Shown one piece after another: positions 8,653 through 17,451 of a stretch of DNA of 64,000 bases. Location of the stretch: the NCBI RefSeq assembly GCF_035989285.1, contig NZ_CP108513.1:10478001-10542000 (forward strand). The letters run 5' to 3'. Positions within the stretch are counted from its first letter, which is position 1, and every line of letters starts with the position of its first letter. Made by a program: the position numbers and the translations under genes. This DNA is from Streptomyces sp. NBC_01235 (lineage in GTDB: Bacteria > Actinomycetota > Actinomycetes > Streptomycetales > Streptomycetaceae). The notes below the pieces were generated by a model that saw only the letters and a list, made by a program, of their open reading frames with translations, had not been told where the DNA came from and searched no databases.

Positions 8653-10950
8653 TCAGGTGGACACCTGGAAGGAAGCCACGCCCTGGTACGCGAACCGGCC
8701 GTCGTCGACCTTCCACAGGTAGACCCCGCTGCCGTCGACGACCAGGGCCCCGGTCTTCTTGTCGAACGCGAGGTTCCGGCTGATCCCCTTGTACGTGGCC
8801 GAGCGCAGCGCCGTCGTCAGGTTCTGCCGGGTGCGGCGCCCGGTGGTCAGCGAGCGCAGAGTCCGCACGGCGAGCTGCACCACGTCGTACGTCTCGACGG
8901 CGTACCGCTCCGGCTCCGCGTCGAAACGCTTGCGGTAAGCGGCCGTGAACGTCTTCGCCTCGGGCGCCACGGTGGCGTCCATGACAGGGGCGACGATTGC
9001 CCAGCCGTCGGCCGCGTCCCCCGCGGCGGACAGGAACCGCGCGTCGAGCACCCCCTGGGCGGCGGCCCTGGCCCCCGGGAAGTCACGGCTGCTCAGTTCC
9101 CGGGCCAGCAGCGCGGCCCGGTCGTGGTAGCCGGCGAAGACCACGGAGTCCGCGCCCCCGTCGAGCAGGGCGTCCAGGGTCGGCCCGAAGTCGGTGCGCA
9201 GGGCGCTGACCACCTTCGGCACGGCCGGCTGGCGGGCGTCCCGCATGATCTTGGCGAGGGTGCTGCTGATCTCCCAGGCGTAGGCGTCCGCAGCCCGGTC
9301 GTCGACGATCCCTACCGTGCGCGACTTCGCGGTGCCGCGCAGGTACGCGTTGAGGTAGAACGGCAGGATCGTGTCCGTCACCCGGGCGTGCAGGAAGGAA
9401 CGGCTGCCCATCACCCCCAGCACGGTGGCGCCGGGCGACACCGCGATCAGGGGCAGCGAGGCGGCGTCGTACGTCGCCAGTGAGGCCAGGGCGGTGGCGT
9501 CCGTGGTGGGACCGATCACCGCCAGCACGGAAGGGTCGGCGACGAGCTCCTTGGCCGCCGCGACCGACCGGGCCGGATCGCCGCCGTCGTCCACCGTCTT
9601 CACCGCGAGCGTGAAGGGCCTGTCCGCACGGGAGTTGAACTCGTCGACCGCGAGCCGCAGCCCCCGCTCCTGAGCCCGGCCGACCGTCTTCTGATCACCG
9701 GTCAGTTCGGCGTGCAGACCGAGGGTGTGCACGGGCTGGGCCGTGGACGCCGGGGCGGGGGCGTCGTTCTCGCCGTCACGGGAGAGCGCCGCCCACGCGG
9801 CAAGACCGCCCCCGGCGGTGACGACCGCCGCGCCCCCGGTCAGGAGCAGGAGCCGGCGTCTGCCGATGCCACGGGGCGCGGGCTGCGCGCCTGGGGTGTC
9901 CGTCGAAGCGGCGTCGGGGGGCGCGGTACCGGCGGACGCGGCGTCGACCTCGGTGTCGTCGATGGAAGGCAGCGCGAGCCCGGCGGCCGACCGTTCCGCG
10001 ATCAGCCGGACCAACGGCTCGGGCAGCCAGGCCTCGTCGCCGGAGGCCGGCTCCTTCTCGCCGGGAATCCCGTCGGCCACGGGTGTTGGCGGACGTACGA
10101 CCCTCAGGGCCTCCCGAGGGTCGGGTGGCGAGGCGGGCGACGAGGGCCTGGCGGCCGTGAGGGCCTCGGACAGTGCCTCGGCCGTGGGCCGCAACTCCGG
10201 GTCCTTCTCCAGACAGCCGGCCACCGCCTCGGCGAGCTCCGCGGGAACGCCTTCCAGATCCGGCGCATCGTGCACCGTGCGATACAGCAGGGCATCAACA
10301 GACCCGGTACCGAAGGGAGGACGGCCGGTCGCCGCGAAGGCCAGCACACAGCCCAACGAGAAGACGTCTCCGGCGGGTCCCGGATCCCGCCCGCCCCGCG
10401 CCTGTTCCGGCGGCAGGAACCCCGGCGTGCCGACCACGACACCGGTCGAGGTGAGCGAGGTGTCCTCGGGATCGCGGGCCACACCGAAGTCGATCAGCCG
10501 TGGTCCGTCGAGCGCCAGCAGCACATTGCCGGGCTTGACGTCCCGGTGCACGAGACCGGCCGCGTGGAGCTCACCCAGTGCTTCGGCGAGCCGCGCCCCC
10601 AGCACCCGCAGGCTCGGCACCGGCAGCGGCCCGTGCTCGGCGAGGGCCTCGGCGAGCGAGGGACCGGGGACGAACGTGGTCGCCAGCCAGGGCTGTGCGG
10701 CTTCGGGGTCCGCGTCCACCAGGGACGCCACCCACGGGCTGGTCATCCGGCGGGCCGTGGCCGCCTCGCGTCGGAACCGCTCCCGGAAATCGGGGTCCTC
10801 GGCGTACTCGGCCTGAATCACCTTCAGCGCGACCAGGGTTCCGCCGGCCGAGCGGGCCAGGTACACCACACCCATACCGCCCGCGCCGAGCCTTCCGAGC
10901 AGCCGGTAGCCCGCCAGCCTGGCGGGGTCGGAGGTACGCAGCGGCTCCAT
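8653..10950 (-). CDS. Bifunctional Ser/Thr protein kinase / ABC-type substrate-binding protein, paralogue
   Basis: A 765-residue paralogue of the downstream kinase. It has GAGGMGVVYLA, VALKV, HRDVKPGN near residue 133 and DFGVARDPEDTS near 153, so the kinase looks active. A longer Pro/Ser-rich linker leads to a transmembrane helix at about 363-383. The external solute-binding domain starts near 400 (LHAELTGDQKTVGRAQERG, GPTTDATALASLATYDAA). The ATG at 10950 overlaps the stop of the preceding lipoprotein gene (TGATG), implying translational coupling. The binding half has diverged more than the kinase half, so the ligand may differ. Confidence 0.92.
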   Translation of the reverse strand: MEPLRTSDPARLAGYRLLGRLGAGGMGVVYLARSAGGTLVALKVIQAEYAEDPDFRERFRREAATARRMTSPWVASLVDADPEAAQPWLATTFVPGPSLAEALAEHGPLPVPSLRVLGARLAEALGELHAAGLVHRDVKPGNVLLALDGPRLIDFGVARDPEDTSLTSTGVVVGTPGFLPPEQARGGRDPGPAGDVFSLGCVLAFAATGRPPFGTGSVDALLYRTVHDAPDLEGVPAELAEAVAGCLEKDPELRPTAEALSEALTAARPSSPASPPDPREALRVVRPPTPVADGIPGEKEPASGDEAWLPEPLVRLIAERSAAGLALPSIDDTEVDAASAGTAPPDAASTDTPGAQPAPRGIGRRRLLLLTGGAAVVTAGGGLAAWAALSRDGENDAPAPASTAQPVHTLGLHAELTGDQKTVGRAQERGLRLAVDEFNSRADRPFTLAVKTVDDGGDPARSVAAAKELVADPSVLAVIGPTTDATALASLATYDAASLPLIAVSPGATVLGVMGSRSFLHARVTDTILPFYLNAYLRGTAKSRTVGIVDDRAADAYAWEISSTLAKIMRDARQPAVPKVVSALRTDFGPTLDALLDGGADSVVFAGYHDRAALLARELSSRDFPGARAAAQGVLDARFLSAAGDAADGWAIVAPVMDATVAPEAKTFTAAYRKRFDAEPERYAVETYDVVQLAVRTLRSLTTGRRTRQNLTTALRSATYKGISRNLAFDKKTGALVVDGSGVYLWKVDDGRFAYQGVASFQVST

Positions 10951-11795
10951 CACTTCCCCTTCAGCCGCTGCTCGACGCGCGTCAGCATCTGAGCCAGGGC
11001 CTTGCTGCCCATGTGGTTGATTTCCTGTTCGGTGTAGCCGGTGCCGCCGGTCACGGAGACGGCCACGACGACCGTGCCCAGCCGGGCGAGCATCCACCGG
11101 TACGGCTGAGCCGCGCCGCCGTACTCGACGTACTGACCCGCCTCCAGCAGGGAGTCGTCGGCGTACTCCTGGTCGCGGGCGCCGAAGGGGGTGCCGAGCG
11201 ACATCAGACCCGTGATCCGCTCGTCCGACCGGGGCTGCTGCTCCGGGCAGCGCAGCACCTCTTCGAGGGTGGCGCTCAGCTGTTCGTCGGCCCCGAGGAC
11301 GGAGGCGTGCACGGTGGCGACGGCCGTCACCTTGACCGCGCCCTTGCCCCCGCCGGCCGGCAGCCGACTGTAGCGGGACGTGCTCGCCAGCACCGCGCGC
11401 GGCAGCTTCTCCCGCTCCCACCGGCAGCTCTCGTCCAGTACGGCCCAGGTGCCCGGCGCGCTTTCGGCCGGCTCCTGGGCGACGTAACCCCGGCCCCAGT
11501 CGCCCGGCGTGAGCACGACCGACTCGGCCAGGCCGCGCCCGTCCTGCGAGGTCCGGGGGACGAGGGAGGCATCAGGCGTGAACACGGAAGAGGCTGCTGA
11601 CGCGCCGTCCGACGGGGTCGCCCCGGCGCCCGAGGCGGCACCGGCCGAAGCCCCCGGAGCACTGGCCGCGGGCGAACCGCTCTGCCGGGAAGGCCCGTGA
11701 GCCGCTCCCTGGTCCGAACAACCGCCTGCCAGCAGACTCCCCGCCACCAGCAAGGTCACCCAACTTCCCCGCATTCCCTGGGCGTTGCCTGCCAC
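10950..11795 (-). CDS. Lipoprotein, probable extracellular sensor-type domain coupled to the kinases
   Basis: A 281-residue exported lipoprotein. The GTG at 11795 is preceded by GAGGGG, and the N-terminus has a basic-hydrophobic signal with lipobox LLAGGC. A low-complexity Ala/Ser/Gly spacer of about 45 residues precedes a globular domain (VVLTPGDWGRGYV, WEREKLPRAVLAS, VVVAVSVTGGTGYTEQEIN). That domain recalls the extracellular sensor domains attached to PknH-like kinases; this is a weak, by-eye resemblance. The stop overlaps the kinase start by one base, so the two are translated together. A role as an accessory sensor subunit is inferred. Confidence 0.75.
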   Translation of the reverse strand: MAGNAQGMRGSWVTLLVAGSLLAGGCSDQGAAHGPSRQSGSPAASAPGASAGAASGAGATPSDGASAASSVFTPDASLVPRTSQDGRGLAESVVLTPGDWGRGYVAQEPAESAPGTWAVLDESCRWEREKLPRAVLASTSRYSRLPAGGGKGAVKVTAVATVHASVLGADEQLSATLEEVLRCPEQQPRSDERITGLMSLGTPFGARDQEYADDSLLEAGQYVEYGGAAQPYRWMLARLGTVVVAVSVTGGTGYTEQEINHMGSKALAQMLTRVEQRLKGK

Positions 11796-11989
11796 TCAGT
11801 CCCCTCAACACCGTTCGCGCCGTCCGACGTCCCGAACGTAGACGGCCGGGAGGGAGGGGACCTCAGTAGAACCACGTATCGGGCTACGTATTTCGCGCAG
11901 GCGTCCAACCCGGGGGGCTCCCGATCGATGCTCACGGAGTTCGACCCATGCCCGTCGAGGACCTTGCCCCTGGCCGTACGCCCTCCTGG

Positions 11990-12448
11990 TCACATGGGAC
12001 AGGGACGACTCCAAAGAGCGGCACCCCCCGGCTTGTCCTGCTCCGCCTTCGCCGCCCGGAGCGAACCCTGGGGGACGTGTAGTCCTGCGGGAAGGCGGAA
12101 GTGGCCGCGGTTGTACTCGTGCGGGAACTCCAGGCCAAGGCGGGCGGCGGTCAGGGCGCTGACGACATCGCCGACGCCGTGCCGCCGTTCGACCGTCACA
12201 GTCGCAGTGGTCGGCGCGCTGGGGTCGTCATGGCTTCCGGGTGCGTCCTCGACGATGGGGTCACGCCGGAAGCAGTCGTTTTCGACGGTGCGGCCGTCTT
12301 CGGCCAGGACGTCGGCGAAGGGATGGAACTCGGCCAGGTGGAGAAAGCCTCCTGGCGCGACGAGTACGGCTGTCCGGGCCCACCGGGCAATGTCCGGAAG
12401 CCGGCACAGCGGGGCGATGGCATGCTGTCGATCGAGCGCAACCGCTCA
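11990..12448 (-). pseudogene. SAM-dependent methyltransferase, C-terminal remnant
   Basis: After a stop near 12449, one frame reads continuously for about 150 residues as the back half of a class I methyltransferase: LPDIARWARTAVLVAPGGFLHLAEFHPFAD, then VVSALTAARLGLEFPHEYN, and a C-terminus FRLPAGLHVPQGSLRA. The expected first half, including the SAM-binding GxGxG motif, is missing, and no start codon with a ribosome binding site precedes the conserved part. It is best read as a decayed gene. The region 12449-12609 contains nothing I can assign. Confidence 0.65.
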
Positions 12449-12609
12449 GAAGGGGCCGGCGGCACCAGGCGGCCCGCCGACGAGGGCGAGGCCTCCCGTG
12501 CAGGCTTCGAGACCAGCGCTCCGCCGACCGTCGCGCCGAGGGGTCTGCCGGTCCCGCCGCGGAGCGGGGCGGGACCGCTGGCGGACCCGCGTGCTTCTCC
12601 CCGTTCCGT

Positions 12610-13170
12610 TCAGAAGCGCAGCGGCACGACCGTCGGCAACTTCGGGTAGACGCGCCTCCACTGCCCGGTCACGCAGTCGACGACCTTCGTGTCGTCCTTG
12701 GCGGAGGCGGCGAAGTCGGCGAGATTGCGTTCCTGGGCCGTCAGCCGGACGCCCCGGCGTTTCACACAGTCGCTGACCGCCACCCTCAAGGCCTTGTCCA
12801 TGACCTGTTGATGTGCCTCGACGAAGGTCGGCTCGACAAGGGACAGGTCAGCAAGGTTGCAGGTCTGAACGGCCTTGTTGTATGTGTCCGGCTCGCCGCT
12901 GGGTGTGATGTCGTAGATCAGCGTCAGATTGTCCGCAGGGCTGCGTACGGGATCACTCACGGCGTAGCCGGCATCCCTCACACAGGAAACGAATCGGTCA
13001 ACCGCCGTACGGTATTCCGCCGCAGTGACCTTCCCGTCGGCCAGCGCCCACTCCTGCCCGGGAAGCGGTATGTCGCCGGGAGGCTCCTGGCCGCCGCCGT
13101 TGTCGGCCGGGGCACAGCCCACGACGGCGGCGGCCAGAATTCCCGCGACGACGATCGTCGCCCTGCGCAT
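12610..13170 (-). CDS. Small secreted lipoprotein of unknown function
   Basis: A 186-residue protein from the ATG at 13170. The signal peptide MRRATIVVAGILAAAVVGC ends in a lipobox (VVGC), so membrane anchoring is expected. The mature part is polar and has four further cysteines (FVSCVRDAGY, AVQTCNLADL, AVSDCVKRRG, KVVDCVTGQW), a spacing consistent with two extracytoplasmic disulfides. I do not recognise a family; similar small Cys-containing lipoproteins are common in Streptomyces. It ends the minus-strand pair with the secreted protein just upstream (3-bp gap), so the two are likely co-transcribed. Confidence 0.75.
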   Translation of the reverse strand: MRRATIVVAGILAAAVVGCAPADNGGGQEPPGDIPLPGQEWALADGKVTAAEYRTAVDRFVSCVRDAGYAVSDPVRSPADNLTLIYDITPSGEPDTYNKAVQTCNLADLSLVEPTFVEAHQQVMDKALRVAVSDCVKRRGVRLTAQERNLADFAASAKDDTKVVDCVTGQWRRVYPKLPTVVPLRF

Positions 13171-13173
13171 AGG

Positions 13174-13548
13174 TCAGGACCTGGTCACATTGCAGGAGTC
13201 GCAGCCCCAGTGCAGGCCGTACCTGTCAGCCACGGTGTTGGTGGTGTCGGTGGCGTACGCGCGGCTGCTGGTGCCGTACACGCGGGTCGTCCAGAAACCG
13301 TTGTTCCGCTCCAGAGCCGCGCTCAGCCGGCCGGCGCAGTCTCCCGACGCCTTCACGGTCAGGGCCCAGCTGTAGCTTCCGGTGTAGCCGCTGGAGACGC
13401 GGTTGGTGCCACAACTGCGCGAGACCTCACGGTTGTTGCCCAGTGCCTGGGCGTCGGTCGCCGCGATCACCGGCGCGATGACCATCATCGCCGTCATGGC
13501 GGCCGCCGTGGCGGCCTTCCGCGGAGACCAGTTGAATCTCACTGCCAT
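13174..13548 (-). CDS. Small secreted protein of unknown function
   Basis: A 124-residue protein. The ATG at 13548 has GAGG about 4 bases upstream and places a basic N-region (MAVRFNWSPRKAA) before a hydrophobic core and an AQA-like cleavage site near residue 37. The mature 85-90 residues (SRSCGTNRVSSGYTGSYSWAL, four cysteines, C-terminus WGCDSCNVTRS) look like a small disulfide-bonded beta-rich domain. No family is recognised. It is 3 bp upstream of the lipoprotein gene, suggesting an operon whose two products act at the cell surface. Confidence 0.7.
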   Translation of the reverse strand: MAVRFNWSPRKAATAAAMTAMMVIAPVIAATDAQALGNNREVSRSCGTNRVSSGYTGSYSWALTVKASGDCAGRLSAALERNNGFWTTRVYGTSSRAYATDTTNTVADRYGLHWGCDSCNVTRS

Positions 13549-13728
13549 TTTCCTCACGCTTCCTTTCGGAATCGGGAATTCCGCGTTTCTGAAAACCGCC
13601 ACACCTCCGGTGTGCGGGTTCAGACGACGCGGCCGTGGGAGAAGAACGCTACGGAATCCGCTCGCACGGGCGTACCTTTTGCATTCACCGGCAAAGGCCC
13701 CGCATCGCAGCGGATTCCGTGCTCGTCC

Positions 13729-14715
13729 TCAGCCGCCGTGCACCAGCGCGGTTCCCAGAAGCGTGCGTGTGTGCAGCACGGAGCAGCCGAGCCGCTCGGT
13801 GGCGACCAGACCGGACCGGCGCAGCGCGGCGGCGTGGCGGCTGGCCGTGGAAGCGGAGACGCGCAGACGGGTAGCGAGCGTGGTGGTGCTGTGGCCGGTG
13901 CCGAGGAAACGCAGCGCGGCCGCGCGGGTCGGCCCGATCAGCTCTTCGAGACTCCGTCCGCTCTGTCCGGCCATCGAGGTCTGCGGGATCCACAGCGATG
14001 GGCGTGCGACCGGGTAGATCAGGACGGGGGGCAGCTCCGGACAGGCGAATCCGATCGGATGGTTGTGGCAGAAGAAGCTGGGGATCAGGTGCAGGCCGCG
14101 CCCCGCGAGCTGGAGATTCTGCGTCACCGGGTGAGTGACCTCCAAGACCGGGGGCCGCCAACGCAGCCCGGGGCTGAGGGTGTTGAGCAGAGCCTCACTG
14201 CCCTGCTCCACGAGCAGTTGTGCTCGGCGGGCCGCGTCGCGGCTGACCCACGTCAGCGTCGCAGGTGCGTACGGTGCCAGTGCGACGGCGTGATAGCGGC
14301 GAAGTGCCGCGCCAAGCAAGCGCAGCTCAGGAGGACTTCCGGCGCCGATGCCGGCGAGCCAGGTCGACGGATGTGACCCCCGAGCCCCGACGAGTCTTTC
14401 GATTTCGGTGCGCAGGCGACATCTGCTCGTGGACAGGACTTCGTCGATTCCGGCGTCAAGGGCTGTGCTGTGTCCTGGTGGAGTCAGGAAGTCGGGAAAG
14501 TAGGAGCTGATCGGGATGATCGCCGTCAGCAGCTGTACATCCTGGCCGAGGCCGGCATCGGCCAGTGCCTTGCAGACGATGCGCTTCCAGGAAGCGAAGA
14601 AGGGGTTCGGTCCGACGAGTTGGTGAAGGCTCAGGATCGTCTCCCACATGACGTCCGGCCGTGCGGCCAGACGTAAGCGTCCGAGATCAGCACTGCTGAA
14701 ATGAATGCGGAGCAC
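13729..14715 (-). CDS. ArsR-like winged-helix transcriptional regulator with DUF5937-type N-terminal region
   Basis: A 328-residue regulator from a GTG at 14715. The long N-terminal region starts MLRIHFSSADLGRLRLA, as is common in Streptomyces proteins annotated DUF5937 plus ArsR. The C-terminal winged helix is clear (ALRFLGTGHSTTTLATRL, SASTASRHAAALRRSGL). No metal-binding cysteine pair typical of classical ArsR sensors was seen near the recognition helix, so a metal role is not supported. Related genes often adjoin a transporter or oxidoreductase; here only an oxidoreductase fragment lies upstream. Confidence 0.8.
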   Translation of the reverse strand: MLRIHFSSADLGRLRLAARPDVMWETILSLHQLVGPNPFFASWKRIVCKALADAGLGQDVQLLTAIIPISSYFPDFLTPPGHSTALDAGIDEVLSTSRCRLRTEIERLVGARGSHPSTWLAGIGAGSPPELRLLGAALRRYHAVALAPYAPATLTWVSRDAARRAQLLVEQGSEALLNTLSPGLRWRPPVLEVTHPVTQNLQLAGRGLHLIPSFFCHNHPIGFACPELPPVLIYPVARPSLWIPQTSMAGQSGRSLEELIGPTRAAALRFLGTGHSTTTLATRLRVSASTASRHAAALRRSGLVATERLGCSVLHTRTLLGTALVHGG

Positions 14716-14911
14716 AGTTCCCCCTGTGGTCGCATGCTGCGGAACTTGACGGGGTGTGTCGGGGCGTTTGGGTCAATGTCGTCCCCCGCTCAGTCTGGTG
14801 AGCGGGGGCCTCGATGACGACCCCTGCACCATCGGATACCGGCAACCACGCACGTCCCGGTCGGACCGGATGCGGCCGGCGCCGGGGCGCGGCGACGTCG
14901 AGGCCGATCGG

Positions 14912-15076
14912 GGAGTCGGCTCCCTGGCCGCACAGCTCGCCCACTGGGGCGGGGCGACGGTGATCGCCAGCGTGGGGCGCGGCAAGGATCTGGACCGCGT
15001 CGACCCCGCCGTCGTCACACACACCGTGGCCCTCGGCCAGGACGATCCGGAGAAGGAGCCGGTGTTGTGCTCGTAG
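14912..15076 (+). pseudogene. Zinc-type alcohol dehydrogenase/quinone oxidoreductase fragment
   Basis: About 50 codons read GVGSLAAQLAHWGGATVIAS and then DLDRVDPAVVTHTVAL. This is the nucleotide-binding core of medium-chain dehydrogenases (GGVGSLAVQLA...GATVI). Nothing of the catalytic domain precedes it and the frame stops at 15076. It is a relic, perhaps of the former target of the neighbouring winged-helix regulator. Confidence 0.6.
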
Positions 15077-15601
15077 TCCTTGATTCGTTCGAGGCGAAGG
15101 CGTCGAACAAGGCGCGACCGCAGGTGGCCTGCCGGCCGACCGGGCGTTGTCCGCGGACTCCTGAAGCCGCCCGCGGTGGCCTCCTCACCGCCTGCCGAAC
15201 GAACGGCGCTGCCCTGGACGGCGGTAGAGGTCCGTCGCGGCAAGTCACGTCATGGAACGCCGGTGCGAATCCAAGTCAGCACTCCGCTGGTCACCTACCG
15301 GTGATTCCCGGGGTGATCTGTTCGACGATGGGGGCCGGCCGTGCCCGTGGGGGAGGGCAGGTGCCCTGCACGGTGTCGCCTGAAGGGGGCGCCCCGTGCG
15401 CCGGGCGCTCACCCGTCCCGCCCGGCAGACGGGTTGGCCCTCCTGCCTGTCCCGCCCGGCAGGCGTCCCGCTCGGCAGATGCGCCGGCCGGGCTGGTTGT
15501 CTTCGCGGCGGCGCCTGTGCGGTTGGCGTTCGCGGCGGTGCTGGTCCGGCGCTGCTTGCTCGGGCGCGGCGTGAAACGGAGTGCCCGCCGCGCTGCCGGC
15601 G
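15077..15601. other. Gene-free stretch with a thrice-repeated 13-mer
   Basis: No coding region can be supported. The 13-mer TCCCGCCCGGCAG occurs at 15416-15428 and 15450-15462, with a one-base variant (TCCCGCTCGGCAG) at 15466-15478. The DNA lies downstream of the membrane protein gene that ends at 15602. The function of the repeat is unknown; it may simply be GC-rich low-complexity sequence. Confidence 0.4.
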
Positions 15602-16804
15602 TCAGCGTGCGAGGAGCCAGGTTCGGCTGGTGGCGATGGCCCTGAGTTCTCCGGTGGTGATCAGCGGGGCGGTTCCGCTGCGTGTGGAGGTGGGGGTGGG
15701 TGCGTTGTAGGCACTGATGGACATCCACAGGCCGTTCACCCGGAGTGCGTCGACTCGCAGATGTACGACTCCCGGCTGCAGGCCGGGAGTCTGCAGGGTG
15801 CCCACCTTGGTGCCGTCGGCCAGGGTCTCGTTCCAGAACTCCTTGTCGCCGGAGGTCCGCGTGGCCTGGATGTAGGTCCGCCAGCCGGTCTTCCGGTCGG
15901 TCACGACGACGTGCCCGTCCGCTCCGGAGCCGCCTTCCGAGGTGATGTGGAGGCGCTTGGGCAGCAGGGTTTTGAGGACGGGCAGGATGTCGCCGGATTC
16001 GGCCTCGGAGCCCGGCTCGACCGTTCCGAGCGAGTTGGCCTCCCCGTCGCCGGTGAAGGAGCTCTCGACGAACATCGCCAGGTAGCGCAGTTTGCCGGGG
16101 CTCATACGGGGATTGCGGCTCACGGACGCTGCCTCGGTCTGCTTGGCCGCGGGGAGGTTGTGGGTGGCGACGTCGATGAGGTACCCGCTGGGCGAGAGCA
16201 TCGTGACAGCCCATTCCTTGACCCCACCCGCCTTGCCGGCCTCGGTGTACCCCTTCAGGGCCCGGTTGTCGCCCTGTGTCGTGCACTCCTCGTACGGGGA
16301 ATCCTTGTCGGGCGGGCAGGTGATCAGCTTCTTGAGGTCCTGTTCGGCCGGGTCGACGCGGCGCACCGACAGCGTGACTGTGGCCATGCCCCTGGTGTCC
16401 CCGAAGTCGATCGAGGCGGTGGCGGCCCGGGCGCGGTCGGTGCTCCCGGTTCCCTGCACCTTCGGGTTCATGACGGCGATTCCGGCCTGGTTCATGCCGT
16501 TGTGCAGGATGTTCTCCATCTGCTCGGCGGTGACCGCGAAGTGCCGGTAGTCGTCTGCCGGTCGCGGTGTCGCGGCCTGCTCGCCGCGGACGTTGCCGTC
16601 ACCGTCACCCTCTCCGCCCAGTCGGACACCGGCCGTGGCCACGAGGACGACGGCGAGCGCGCTGCCGGCGACAACGCAGGCCCGGCGGCGGGCCAGCCTG
16701 CGGCGGCCGCGGGCAAGGCTGCCTTCCGCCAGAGAACGCCGGTCGGCGGTGAAGCTGCCCGCTGTGTCGCGGAGCACCTTCGCGAACTCGTCTTCGAAGT
16801 GCAT
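15602..16804 (-). CDS. Membrane-anchored extracytoplasmic protein, putative sigma-factor partner
   Basis: A 400-residue protein. The ATG at 16804 begins MHFEDEFAKVLRDTAGSF. The N-terminal cytoplasmic segment of about 45 residues ends in a basic patch (RGRRRLARRRA), then one transmembrane helix (VVAGSALAVVLVATAGVRL), then about 330 extracytoplasmic residues. This is the usual layout of the variable proteins encoded directly after SigE-type ECF sigma genes in Streptomyces, which may act as anti-sigma factors. No zinc-binding anti-sigma motif (HxxxCxxC) is visible, so the role is inferred from position, 119 bp after the sigma gene. Confidence 0.75.
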   Translation of the reverse strand: MHFEDEFAKVLRDTAGSFTADRRSLAEGSLARGRRRLARRRACVVAGSALAVVLVATAGVRLGGEGDGDGNVRGEQAATPRPADDYRHFAVTAEQMENILHNGMNQAGIAVMNPKVQGTGSTDRARAATASIDFGDTRGMATVTLSVRRVDPAEQDLKKLITCPPDKDSPYEECTTQGDNRALKGYTEAGKAGGVKEWAVTMLSPSGYLIDVATHNLPAAKQTEAASVSRNPRMSPGKLRYLAMFVESSFTGDGEANSLGTVEPGSEAESGDILPVLKTLLPKRLHITSEGGSGADGHVVVTDRKTGWRTYIQATRTSGDKEFWNETLADGTKVGTLQTPGLQPGVVHLRVDALRVNGLWMSISAYNAPTPTSTRSGTAPLITTGELRAIATSRTWLLAR

Positions 16805-16923
16805 GCGCAAACCACCAGTTCCTTTAATGGCGTGGAAGGGAAGCGGATCGGCGAACGGAACGGGCCCTCCTCGGCCCGGCTGTCCGCCGCAAAAAGAGAA
16901 GGGGAGAACGGACGACCAGGAGG

Positions 16924-17451
16924 TCAGGCCGGGGTGATCAGTTCGGTGAGGCCGCCCCCCAGCCGTTCGCGGAGCTTGACCAGCGCCCGGCTCGAGCGAG
17001 TGCGTACGGCGGCGGAGCTGACGTTCATCGCGTCGGCCGTCTCCTGCACGCTGCGGTCCTCCCAATAGCGCAGCACCACCACCGCCCGGTCCTTGGGCGG
17101 CAGTTCCCGCAGGGCCGCCAGCAGCGCGAGCCGCAGGGCCGGGTCGTCCGTGCCGCCCAGGGCCACTGTGTCGGGCAGTTCGGCCAGGGGGTGTTCGGTC
17201 GCGGAGTACCGACGCCGCTGGGTGATGAACGTACGCACGAGAACGGTCTGGGCGTAGGCGGCAGGGTTGTCGATCCGGGACATCCGGCCCCACACGGTGT
17301 ACATCCGGCTGAGCGTCTCCTGTACCAGATCCTCGGCGAGGTGTGTGTCGCCGCTGGTGAGCAAGCACGCGGAGCGGTGCAGATGCCCTGCGCGCGCGGC
17401 GGCGAACTCCATGAACTCATCCGTCCGGGACCATGTCCGGGACCTTCTCAT
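16924..17451 (-). CDS. RNA polymerase ECF sigma factor, SigE family
   Basis: A 175-residue ECF sigma factor. The ATG at 17451 has GAGGGG 5 bases upstream. The reading is EFMEFAAARAGHLHRSACLL, then region 2 (DLVQETLSRMYTVWGRM) and region 4 (LPPKDRAVVVLRYWEDRSVQ, then MNVSSAAVRTRSSRAL). The short Asp/Glu-rich N-terminus and the RYWEDRSVQETA motif place it in the actinobacterial SigE-like subgroup. It probably directs transcription of its own operon with the membrane protein that follows. No promoter motif was assigned. Confidence 0.9.
   Translation of the reverse strand: MRRSRTWSRTDEFMEFAAARAGHLHRSACLLTSGDTHLAEDLVQETLSRMYTVWGRMSRIDNPAAYAQTVLVRTFITQRRRYSATEHPLAELPDTVALGGTDDPALRLALLAALRELPPKDRAVVVLRYWEDRSVQETADAMNVSSAAVRTRSSRALVKLRERLGGGLTELITPA

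Noticed and set aside
15255..15300. tRNA 3'-end-like sequence (GGTGCGAATCCAAG)
   Set aside because: It only loosely resembles a T-loop (GGTTCGAATCC); no acceptor, D or anticodon arms could be folded upstream.
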